10,735 bases of DNA from Planctomycetota bacterium (GTDB lineage Bacteria; Planctomycetota; B129-G9): NCBI GenBank assembly GCA_030622295.1, contig JAUXGI010000015.1, positions 1 to 10,735 on the forward strand, given 5' to 3'. The position numbers and the translations under genes were made by a program. This document shows, piece after piece, positions 1-6,236 of this stretch. Positions within the stretch are counted from its first letter, which is position 1, and every line of letters begins with the position of its first letter. The notes under the pieces are model-generated. The model saw nothing but the letters and a program-made list of their open reading frames with translations, made no database searches and was not told the DNA's origin.

Positions 1-50
1 AAAATCCGGGATTCTTACATATTCCCCTGAGTGGGCATCCATAAGCCTTG

Positions 51-58
51 AAGGAGAG
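51..58 (+). promoter_or_regulatory. Ribosome binding site that sets the first gene's start
   Basis: AAGGAGAG lies 7 nt before a GTG at 66. An in-frame TTG at 48 would lengthen the protein by six residues, but this purine-rich site would then sit inside the gene and the TTG has no such site of its own. The GTG start gives the N-terminus MAKVNFTIVIHNHQP, which matches the way GH57 enzymes of this type usually begin. Confidence 0.8.
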
Positions 59-65
59 GATTAGA

Positions 66-2189
66 GTGGCAAAAGTAAACTTCACCATAGTAATTCACAA
101 TCATCAGCCCGTGGGCAACTTCGAGCGCGTGTTCGCCGAAGCCTACGATGCCGCCTACAGGCCCTTCCTGGACGTGCTTGAGAGATACCCCGCCGTCAAA
201 ATAGGCCTGCACGTCTCTGGCTGTCTGCTGGACTGGATAGAGGACAATCGCCCCGAATATATCGACCGGCTCAGGGAAGGCGTCCGGCGAGGCCAGATAG
301 AGATGCTCGGCGGCGGTTACTACGAACCGATAATGACCATGCTGCCCGAACGCGACCGCGCCGGCCAGATGAAGATGATGCGCGAATACCTGCGCGACAG
401 ATTCGGCGTGGAAGCGGACGGTTACTGGCTGGCCGAGCGCGTATGGGAGCAGGAACTTACCCGCTCGCTGGCCGACGCCGGAGCGCGGTACACGCTTTGT
501 GACGACGCGCATTTCATCCACGCCGGACTCCGTGAAGATGAACTCACCGGATACTATACCACCGAAGACCAGGGAAGAACGCTCAACATCTTCCCCATCT
601 CGGAGAAACTGCGCTACTACATGCCTTTCAGGAACCCCGAGGAGACGATAGAGTACCTCGGCCGGTACGCCACGGAGGAGGGACGGAACCTGCTGGTTTA
701 CGGCGACGACGGCGAGAAGTTCGGCTCCTGGCCGGAAACCCACAAGCACGTTTACACGGACGGCTGGCTGGAAAGATTCTTCAAGATTCTCAGCGACAAC
801 GCCCACTGGGTGAAAATCCTCAAGCCCGGCGAGGCGCTCTCCCAACTGCCCCCGCGAGGGCGAATCTTCCTGCCCGATTGCTCCTACCGCGAGATGACCG
901 GCTGGGCCCTGCCGCCCGACGCGCAGGCTCGGTTCGAGCGACTTCATGACGAATTCCAGCGCAAGGGGGAAGAAGGCCGCGGGATACTGCGCTTCCTGAA
1001 AGGCGGCTTCTGGCGGAACTTCCGGGTCAAGTACCCGGAGGCCAATCAACTTTATGCGAAGATGATGCACGTGAGCGGCAAGGTGGCCGCACTGCCGGAT
1101 GATGCGCCCGAGACGCCGGACGCCAGGCGCGAACTCTACCGGGGCCAGTGCAACTGCCCTTACTGGCACGGCGTCTTCGGCGGGCTGTACCTGCCGCACC
1201 TGCGCTTCTCCGCCTACCGCTGTCTCATCCGGGCGGAAAAGATAGCCGACGAGATTCCCGCTCGCCGGGAGTCATTGCCCCTTGTGAAAAGCGAAGACTA
1301 CGACTTCGACGGGCGCGATGAAATTATCGTTCAGACCGGCGCGCTGAACTGCTACCTGAAGCCTTCGCAGGGCGGGCAGATGGTGGAGATGGACGTGGTC
1401 GAAAAAGGAATGAACATACTCGACACACTCAGCCGCCGCCGGGAGGCGTACCACGAGCGCCTGCTGAAGGCCGCACATGCGCGGGCGGAACCGGGCGGCG
1501 ACGTCAAGAGCATCCACCACATCGTCAAGATGAAGGAAAAAGGCCTGGAACGCCTGCTGTGCTACGACCGTTACCAGCGCAAGAGCCTGGTGGACCACCT
1601 GCTTGCGCCGGAAACGACCGTGGAGCGATTCGCCGCCGGAGAATACGACGAGATTGTGGACTTTACGTCGCGGTCGTACTCCGCCCGCATCGAAGAGCGC
1701 GAGGAAGGGCGCGCCGTCGTCATGTCCGCGCGCAGCGACGCAGTGGAGATTGAAAAGACTTTGACTCTCACCCCGAACGCGCATATAATCATAGACTACC
1801 GTCTCTTAAATCACTCCAGTGAAGAAATGAGGTTGAAAGTCGGGATTGAATTCAACTTCTCAATGCTTGCGGGTCACGCCCACGACAGGTATTACTTTAC
1901 CTCCCGCGGCAGCAACGCCGGCGAACTTGCAACACTCGCTCATCACCGGGGACTCGACTTCGCCGGCCTCGTCGACGAGTGGGCCGACGTTCGCGTGCGG
2001 CTGAGTTACGACGGGCCCACGGATGTGTGGACGTGCCCCGTCGAGACCGTTTCAACCTCGGAGGCGGGATTCGAAAGGATATACCAGAGTTCATGCATGG
2101 TGCCGGTGTGGGACGTCGCGCTTCCCTCCGGGGAGGAATGGCGGACAAGACTAATCATGGATATCGGCCCGTTTCACCGGGAGGAGTAA
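66..2189 (+). CDS. GH57 4-alpha-glucanotransferase / alpha-amylase family enzyme
   Basis: A 707-residue cytoplasmic enzyme (no signal peptide seen) of glycoside hydrolase family 57. It should cut alpha-1,4 glucan and transfer the chain to another glucan, or hydrolyse it. GH57 motifs seen in order: HNHQP (residues 11-15), GGGYYEP (near 90), WLAERVWE (121-128) with the expected nucleophile E124, YGDDGEKFG (212-220) with the expected acid/base D214, and GGFWRNF (313-319) followed by KYPEAN. These catalytic positions are within one residue of those known for the Thermococcus litoralis 4-alpha-glucanotransferase (E123, D214). QCNCPYWHG (361-369) leads into the C-terminal beta-rich DUF1925/DUF1926-type part, which is complete. 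The length is a little above the roughly 650-residue archaeal enzymes. The next gene starts 3 nt after the stop. The family is firm; transferase against hydrolase is inferred from similarity to the Thermococcus enzyme and is not settled by sequence alone. Confidence 0.9.
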   Translation: MAKVNFTIVIHNHQPVGNFERVFAEAYDAAYRPFLDVLERYPAVKIGLHVSGCLLDWIEDNRPEYIDRLREGVRRGQIEMLGGGYYEPIMTMLPERDRAGQMKMMREYLRDRFGVEADGYWLAERVWEQELTRSLADAGARYTLCDDAHFIHAGLREDELTGYYTTEDQGRTLNIFPISEKLRYYMPFRNPEETIEYLGRYATEEGRNLLVYGDDGEKFGSWPETHKHVYTDGWLERFFKILSDNAHWVKILKPGEALSQLPPRGRIFLPDCSYREMTGWALPPDAQARFERLHDEFQRKGEEGRGILRFLKGGFWRNFRVKYPEANQLYAKMMHVSGKVAALPDDAPETPDARRELYRGQCNCPYWHGVFGGLYLPHLRFSAYRCLIRAEKIADEIPARRESLPLVKSEDYDFDGRDEIIVQTGALNCYLKPSQGGQMVEMDVVEKGMNILDTLSRRREAYHERLLKAAHARAEPGGDVKSIHHIVKMKEKGLERLLCYDRYQRKSLVDHLLAPETTVERFAAGEYDEIVDFTSRSYSARIEEREEGRAVVMSARSDAVEIEKTLTLTPNAHIIIDYRLLNHSSEEMRLKVGIEFNFSMLAGHAHDRYYFTSRGSNAGELATLAHHRGLDFAGLVDEWADVRVRLSYDGPTDVWTCPVETVSTSEAGFERIYQSSCMVPVWDVALPSGEEWRTRLIMDIGPFHREE

Positions 2190-2192
2190 GAC

Positions 2193-2915
2193 ATGAGCAG
2201 CGACAAGGTTCGAGACTTCGGGAGCACGCAGCCGGAACCCGACCCCGGCGAGCAGGAGCGCGTGGAGGAGACGAAGTACGGCGCTCCCGGGGATGAGATA
2301 TTCATCGACGAGGGCCCGCCCCTGCCGCCGCGCTACGGCGTGGACAAAATAAGGCTTCACGTGCAGGACCCGACCACGGTCTGTGCCCAGTGGGAGTTGA
2401 CCGGCGACGGACTCGATGCGGGGCGCTCAATGCCGCACAACCCGCATCCGTCCGCCTTGAGGCTGGAACTGACCGACCTGACGCACGGCTGCTCCATGCT
2501 GACCGACGTGACCGTGGATACCGATAACTGGTGGTTCAAGGCCGAGCCGGACACGGAATACAGAATCCGCATCGGTCTGGGCTCCGGCGACAAGAACCAC
2601 TGGATAGCCGAGTCGAACGTCATCCGCACTCCGCGCAACGCAATTTCCGATGCGGTTGACGTGCAGTGGATGGTCGTCGGCGAGAAATTCCTCGAACTGT
2701 TGAGAGTCACCGGCTTCGACGAAGAGAGCTTCCTCCGGCAAACCATGGCCGGCAGTATGGGAATGGTATCGAAGCATGCGCTGAGAGAAGCGCTCTTTTC
2801 GGGAGCGATGTTCTCCGGGGCGCTGCTGAGCGGCCGGGTCTTCGGCAGCCCGAACCTTTTCGGCAGCGCGCACCTCTTCGGCGGCGCTTCGGACCGGGAG
2901 GGGGTCAGACGCTGA
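2193..2915 (+). CDS. DUF4912 domain protein
   Basis: A 240-residue protein of unknown function. The core (about residues 45-165), opening with LPPRYGVDKIRLHVQDP and followed by VCAQWELTGDGL, has the look of DUF4912, a small beta-rich domain often encoded beside GH57 enzymes. The first 40 residues are acidic and proline-rich, probably flexible. Residues 201-233 form a low-complexity run of short units (LFSGA, MFSGA, LLSGR, VFGSPN, LFGSAH, LFGGAS). The last five residues (EGVRR) and the stop are encoded by a repeat that recurs at 10602-10622, so the native C-terminus may have been replaced. The start is ATG with GGGAGGAG (2179-2186) just upstream inside the preceding gene, which implies translational coupling. 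There is no signal peptide, membrane segment or catalytic motif. A glucan-binding or accessory role for the GH57 partner is inference from gene order. Confidence 0.83.
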   Translation: MSSDKVRDFGSTQPEPDPGEQERVEETKYGAPGDEIFIDEGPPLPPRYGVDKIRLHVQDPTTVCAQWELTGDGLDAGRSMPHNPHPSALRLELTDLTHGCSMLTDVTVDTDNWWFKAEPDTEYRIRIGLGSGDKNHWIAESNVIRTPRNAISDAVDVQWMVVGEKFLELLRVTGFDEESFLRQTMAGSMGMVSKHALREALFSGAMFSGALLSGRVFGSPNLFGSAHLFGGASDREGVRR

Positions 2916-2918
2916 GGA

Positions 2919-2943
2919 GCAGCCTTCGGCTGCCTTTTCCTTT
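2919..2943 (+). terminator. Probable intrinsic terminator after the DUF4912 gene
   Basis: The stem GCAGCC / GGCTGC (6 bp, TTC loop, 2919-2933) is followed by CTTTTCCTTT. It sits 3 nt after the DUF4912 stop. The stem is short and the T-tract is interrupted, so it may be weak. The same hairpin recurs with the complementary loop at 10630-10644 inside another copy of the repeat, but without a T-tract there. Confidence 0.55.
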
Positions 2944-3003
2944 CGCGCCCTCTCTTCTCGGACATTATTTCCGAGGTTATGTAAACCGAATCCGCCTCAG
3001 GCG

Positions 3004-3031
3004 GATTGCCTGTTGCCTGTTGCCCGTTGCC
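3004..3031. repeat. Four tandem heptamers ending in TTGCC
   Basis: Four consecutive 7-nt units read GATTGCC, TGTTGCC, TGTTGCC and CGTTGCC, directly followed by GTTT. The run sits inside the hairpin-rich spacer between the DUF4912 gene and the GH57 branching enzyme gene. It is a simple tandem repeat with no spacers, so it is not a CRISPR. Confidence 0.7.
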
Positions 3032-3081
3032 GTTTGGCGAATCGGGGGTCTGACTCCCCGAGCCTTTCTTGAGAGAATACT

Positions 3082-4716
3082 ATGAGCGATAACAACCCGT
3101 CCGGCTACCTTGCCCTTGTGCTTCACGCACACCTCCCCTACGTTCGGCACCCCGAGCACGAGCGCTTTCTTGAGGAGGACTGGCTTTTCGAGGCCATAAG
3201 TGAGACGTACATTCCGCTGATACAGGCGTTCGACGGCCTGCTGAAAGATGGCGTCGATTTCCGGATTACCATGACAATCAGCCCTCCGCTTGCGGAGATG
3301 TTCGCCGACCCGCTGCTGCAGGACCGCTACGTCGAGCACATCGACCGCCTCATCGAACTGTGCCGCGGGGAGGTCGAGCGTACGCGGCACATGCCGGAAT
3401 TCCGCGACACGGCGCAGATGTACCTGAATCACTTCAAATCGGCGCGGGATGTTTTCGCGAAGCAGTACGGCAAGAACCTCAACAGCGCGTTCCGCAAGTT
3501 CCAGGACCGCGGGGTACTGGAGATAATTACCTGCGGCGCGACGCACGGCTTCCTGCCGCTGATGGTGCGCAGGGAGGCCAGGCGTGCCCAGGTGGCCGCG
3601 GCGGTCAGAAACTACGCGAAGCACTTCGGCCGGGTGCCGGCGGGCATCTGGCTGCCCGAGTGCGGCTACTCGCCGGGCGACGAGGAGTTTCTCCAGGAGG
3701 AGGGCATCAGGTACTTCTTCATTGATACGCACGGGGTGCTTTTCGGCAAGCCGAGGCCAAAATACGGCGTGTTCGCGCCGGTCTACTGTTCCAACGGCGT
3801 GGCCGCCTTCGGCAGGGACGTGGAATCGAGCAGGCAGGTCCGGTCGGCCCGCGAGGGCTATCCCGGCGACACGAACTACCGCGAGTTCTACCGCGACCTG
3901 GGCTACGACGGCGATTACGAATACGTCAGGCCCCATCTCCATCCCGACGGCGTGCGCAGGAACCTGGGCGTCAAGTACTACAGGATTACCGGGCAGGTGG
4001 ACCTGGCGGACAAGCAGCCTTATAGTGTGAAGGCCGCCCTGGAGACGGCGGCGACGCACGCGGGCAATTTCATGTTCAACCGCGAGCGGCAGATAGAGCA
4101 CCTGGCCGGGGTGATGGACCGGCGCCCGATAATCGTCGCCCCGTACGACGCGGAACTCTTCGGCCACTGGTGGTTCGAGGGGCCGATGTTCCTCAACTAC
4201 CTGATGCGCAAGATATACCACGACCAGAAGACAATCAAACTCATTTCCTGCAGCGAATATCTTGACGAATACAAGACCAACCAGGTTCTTGAGCCGGCGA
4301 TGAGCACCTGGGGGGCGGGAGGATACAACCTTGTGTGGTTGAACTCGTCGAACCAGTGGCTCTACCGGCACCTGAACGAGGCCGAGGACAGGATGGTGGA
4401 ACTGGCGAGCGAGTTTCCGAACGCCGACGGCCTGGTGCGGCGCGCGCTGAACCAGGCGGCGCGGGAGTTGATGCTGGCCGAAAGCAGCGACTGGGCCTTT
4501 ATAATTACAACCGACACCGTGGTCCCGTATGCGAAGAAGCGCTTTAAGGAACACATAACACGTTTCACGCGATTGTACGAGGAACTGAAGGCCGGCAGGA
4601 TCGATGAAAACTGGCTGAGGGATATCGAATCGAAGGACAACCTTTTCAACGAGATGGATTACAGGATTTACGCGAGCGAACCCGCGCGGAACGATACGAG
4701 CGTTAAAATCCATTAG
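3082..4716 (+). CDS. GH57 1,4-alpha-glucan branching enzyme
   Basis: A 544-residue enzyme expected to cut alpha-1,4 glucan and re-attach the chain by an alpha-1,6 bond, making branch points in glycogen-like polymer. It belongs to the GH57 branching type rather than GlgB (GH13). Visible features: LHAHLPYVRHPE (14-25), an insert around EDWLFEAISETYIPL typical of this subfamily, GATHGFLP (152-159), GIWLPECGYSPG with the expected nucleophile E193, APYDAELFGHWWFEGP with the expected acid/base D356, and a helical C-terminal part (DUF1957-type) holding SSDWAFI (468-474). The positions agree with characterised Thermus and Thermococcus enzymes (E183/184 and D353/354), and the length fits that group. 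There is no signal peptide. The start is ATG; the ribosome site is weak (TTGAGAG, 3068-3074). glgC follows 28 nt downstream, as expected for a glycogen operon. Confidence 0.92.
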   Translation: MSDNNPSGYLALVLHAHLPYVRHPEHERFLEEDWLFEAISETYIPLIQAFDGLLKDGVDFRITMTISPPLAEMFADPLLQDRYVEHIDRLIELCRGEVERTRHMPEFRDTAQMYLNHFKSARDVFAKQYGKNLNSAFRKFQDRGVLEIITCGATHGFLPLMVRREARRAQVAAAVRNYAKHFGRVPAGIWLPECGYSPGDEEFLQEEGIRYFFIDTHGVLFGKPRPKYGVFAPVYCSNGVAAFGRDVESSRQVRSAREGYPGDTNYREFYRDLGYDGDYEYVRPHLHPDGVRRNLGVKYYRITGQVDLADKQPYSVKAALETAATHAGNFMFNRERQIEHLAGVMDRRPIIVAPYDAELFGHWWFEGPMFLNYLMRKIYHDQKTIKLISCSEYLDEYKTNQVLEPAMSTWGAGGYNLVWLNSSNQWLYRHLNEAEDRMVELASEFPNADGLVRRALNQAARELMLAESSDWAFIITTDTVVPYAKKRFKEHITRFTRLYEELKAGRIDENWLRDIESKDNLFNEMDYRIYASEPARNDTSVKIH

Positions 4717-4730
4717 TACGGTATTTGAGA

Positions 4731-4739
4731 AAAGGAGGA
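4731..4739 (+). promoter_or_regulatory. Strong ribosome binding site of glgC
   Basis: AAAGGAGGA ends 5 nt before the glgC ATG (4745). It is the best ribosome binding site in the window and implies efficient translation of glgC independent of the gene before it. Confidence 0.8.
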
Positions 4740-4744
4740 AGAAT

Positions 4745-6022
4745 ATGCCTGCCCAAAACCTGTTCACGGTAATAATGGCCGGCGGCAAGGGTGAAAGGCT
4801 GCACCCCCTCACACGCGACAGGGCCAAGCCCGCCGTGCCCTTCGGCGGGACCTATCGGATAATTGACTTTACACTGAGCAACTGCATCAATTCAGGCCTG
4901 GGCCAGATTCTCGTGTTGACGCAGTACAAGTCGCGCTCGCTGGAAATGCACATCAAACGGGGGTGGAACTTCCTGCCGTCCACGCTCGGACAGTACATAG
5001 ACGTAGTCCCCCCCCAGCAGCGTATCGGGCCGGAATGGTACAGGGGAACGGCCGACGCGGTCTATCAGAACTTCTACAGCATCCGGGCCGTGGGGAAGCC
5101 CTATTGCCTGATACTCGCGGGCGACCACGTATACAAGATGGACTACGCGAAGATGTTCGACTTTCACATGGACAGGAAGGCGGACGTTACGGTTGCCGCC
5201 ATTGACGTGCCGGTGGAAGAGGGCGGCAATTTCGGCATCATCCAGATAGACAAGGACAGCCGCATAATAGGCTTCCAGGAAAAACCGAAGAACCCTCGCC
5301 CCATGCCTTCAAATCCAAAGCGCTGCCTGGTATCGATGGGAATCTACATCTTCAGTTCGGACATCATGTACGACAGGCTGGCGGAGAACGCCCGGAATGA
5401 ATCCTCCAGGCATGACTTCGGAAAGGACATCATCCCGTCCATGATTGGGGGGGATTACCGCGTATACGGCTACGTCTTTCAGGATGAGAACAAGAAGGAG
5501 ACGAAGTACTGGCGCGATGTGGGCGCTATTGACGCATACTGGGAAGCCAACATGGACCTGGTCAACATCTCGCCGCAGTTCAATCTTTACGACCACAATT
5601 GGCCGGTACGCACGCTTCACAGCGAATCGCCGCCGCCGAAGTTCGTCTTTGCCCAGAGCGCCCGGGAAGGCGGCAGGCGCGGCATGGCGCTGGACAGCAT
5701 CGTTTCGCCGGGATGTATAATCAGCGGCGGCAAGGTCGAAGGCTCGGTACTCGGACCGGATGTCCGCATCAATTCTTACTCGTACGTTTTTGAATCGATA
5801 CTCTTCGATGGGGTGGAGATAGGCAGGCACTGCCGCGTTCGGCGCGCAATCATTGACAAGGGTGTGAGCGTGCCGGAGGGGACCGTGATAGGTTATGACC
5901 CCGAAGAAGACAGGCGCCGCTTCAAGCACGTCAGCCCGGGCGGAATCGTAGTGATACCCAAGGGCGAGCGCATAGCACCGCTAAAGAAAGCGCACTCCAT
6001 AAGTGCCCCGCGAAATATTTGA
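4745..6022 (+). CDS. glgC: Glucose-1-phosphate adenylyltransferase (ADP-glucose pyrophosphorylase)
   Basis: 425 residues, the usual GlgC length. It makes ADP-glucose and pyrophosphate from glucose-1-phosphate and ATP, the committed step of bacterial glycogen synthesis. The nucleotidyltransferase part carries GGKGERLHPLTRDRAKP (13-29; K28 matches the conserved site where E. coli GlgC binds its activator), WYRGTADA (98-105), LAGDHVYKMDY with the metal-binding D127, FQEKPKNP, HDFGKDIIP and YWRDVGAIDAYWEANMDL. The last 110 or so residues form the left-handed beta-helix domain, with hexad-like runs such as ISGGKVEGSVLG and GVEIGRHCRVRRAIIDKG. It lies 28 nt after the GH57 branching enzyme. No glycogen synthase gene is present here, so ADP-glucose may go to a GlgA encoded elsewhere or to TreT downstream. 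A degenerate partial copy lies at 10356-10619. Confidence 0.97.
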   Translation: MPAQNLFTVIMAGGKGERLHPLTRDRAKPAVPFGGTYRIIDFTLSNCINSGLGQILVLTQYKSRSLEMHIKRGWNFLPSTLGQYIDVVPPQQRIGPEWYRGTADAVYQNFYSIRAVGKPYCLILAGDHVYKMDYAKMFDFHMDRKADVTVAAIDVPVEEGGNFGIIQIDKDSRIIGFQEKPKNPRPMPSNPKRCLVSMGIYIFSSDIMYDRLAENARNESSRHDFGKDIIPSMIGGDYRVYGYVFQDENKKETKYWRDVGAIDAYWEANMDLVNISPQFNLYDHNWPVRTLHSESPPPKFVFAQSAREGGRRGMALDSIVSPGCIISGGKVEGSVLGPDVRINSYSYVFESILFDGVEIGRHCRVRRAIIDKGVSVPEGTVIGYDPEEDRRRFKHVSPGGIVVIPKGERIAPLKKAHSISAPRNI

Positions 6023-6070
6023 GACAAGGACGCGCATCCGCCGCCGACACCGGACTTTTTGCTTGCACGT

Positions 6071-6099
6071 TTGAAATATGCGGAGCCTCCTGATATAAT
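6071..6099 (+). promoter_or_regulatory. Sigma70-type promoter for the trehalose operon
   Basis: TTGAAA (6071-6076, five of six matches to the -35 consensus), a 17-nt spacer and a perfect TATAAT (6094-6099) lie in the AT-richer gap between glgC and otsA. Transcription would start near 6105-6107, leaving an untranslated leader of about 130 nt before otsA. No operator palindrome or riboswitch fold was recognised in the leader. Confidence 0.75.
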
Positions 6100-6227
6100 G
6101 GGGCACATTCACATTCAATTTCATACAAGATACAGTCCGCAAATCATCCAGACGCTGTAAAAGGCTCCAGACGATCGCTTGCTCCCCGACATTTTGCGGT
6201 TACACCGACAGCCGATAACACAAAATC

Positions 6228-6232
6228 AGGAG
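6228..6232 (+). promoter_or_regulatory. Ribosome binding site of otsA
   Basis: AGGAG lies 4 nt before ATG 6237 and 7 nt before the adjoining in-frame ATG 6240, so either may be used; the spacing favours 6240. A third ATG at 6233 is in another frame and too close. Confidence 0.65.
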
Positions 6233-6236
6233 ATGA

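Larger units (their letters stand above)
2898..3061. repeat. Hairpin-rich intergenic repeat, copy A (REP/MITE-like)
   Basis: The left edge, GGGGGTCAGAC (2900-2910), is matched by an imperfect inverted counterpart, GTCTGACTCCCC (3048-3059). Between them lie the GCAGCC hairpin (2919-2933), a CTCGG/CCGAG hairpin (2957-2975), a perfect 8-bp hairpin AATCCGCC-TCA-GGCGGATT (2989-3007) and a run of heptamers (3004-3031). The right edge folds on itself as TCGGGG...CCCCGA (3042-3061). The first 21 nt (2898-2918) are identical to 10602-10622. It encodes nothing. Its true boundaries cannot be fixed from two copies. Confidence 0.6.

Noticed and set aside
48..65. TTG start giving a 713-residue first protein.
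   Set aside because: The ribosome site AAGGAGAG lies inside this stretch and points to GTG 66.
15..1199. A 394-codon open frame on the - strand.
   Set aside because: It lies opposite the GH57 enzyme gene, whose + strand translation carries all the family motifs. The antisense frame shows no recognisable domain and is explained by high G+C and codon bias.
3004..3031. Heptamer run as a CRISPR remnant.
   Set aside because: Units are 7 nt, contiguous and without spacers; no cas genes are present.
2977..4827. A 616-codon open frame on the - strand, the longest after the first gene.
   Set aside because: It is fully antisense to the GH57 branching enzyme and the start of glgC. Its translation is Val/Arg/His-rich without domains, the usual look of an antisense shadow in G+C-rich DNA.
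6037..6060. Possible terminator after glgC (TCCG...CGGA then CTTTTT).
   Set aside because: Only a 4-bp stem with a 10-nt loop can be drawn. The T-run is suggestive, but the stem is too weak to call.
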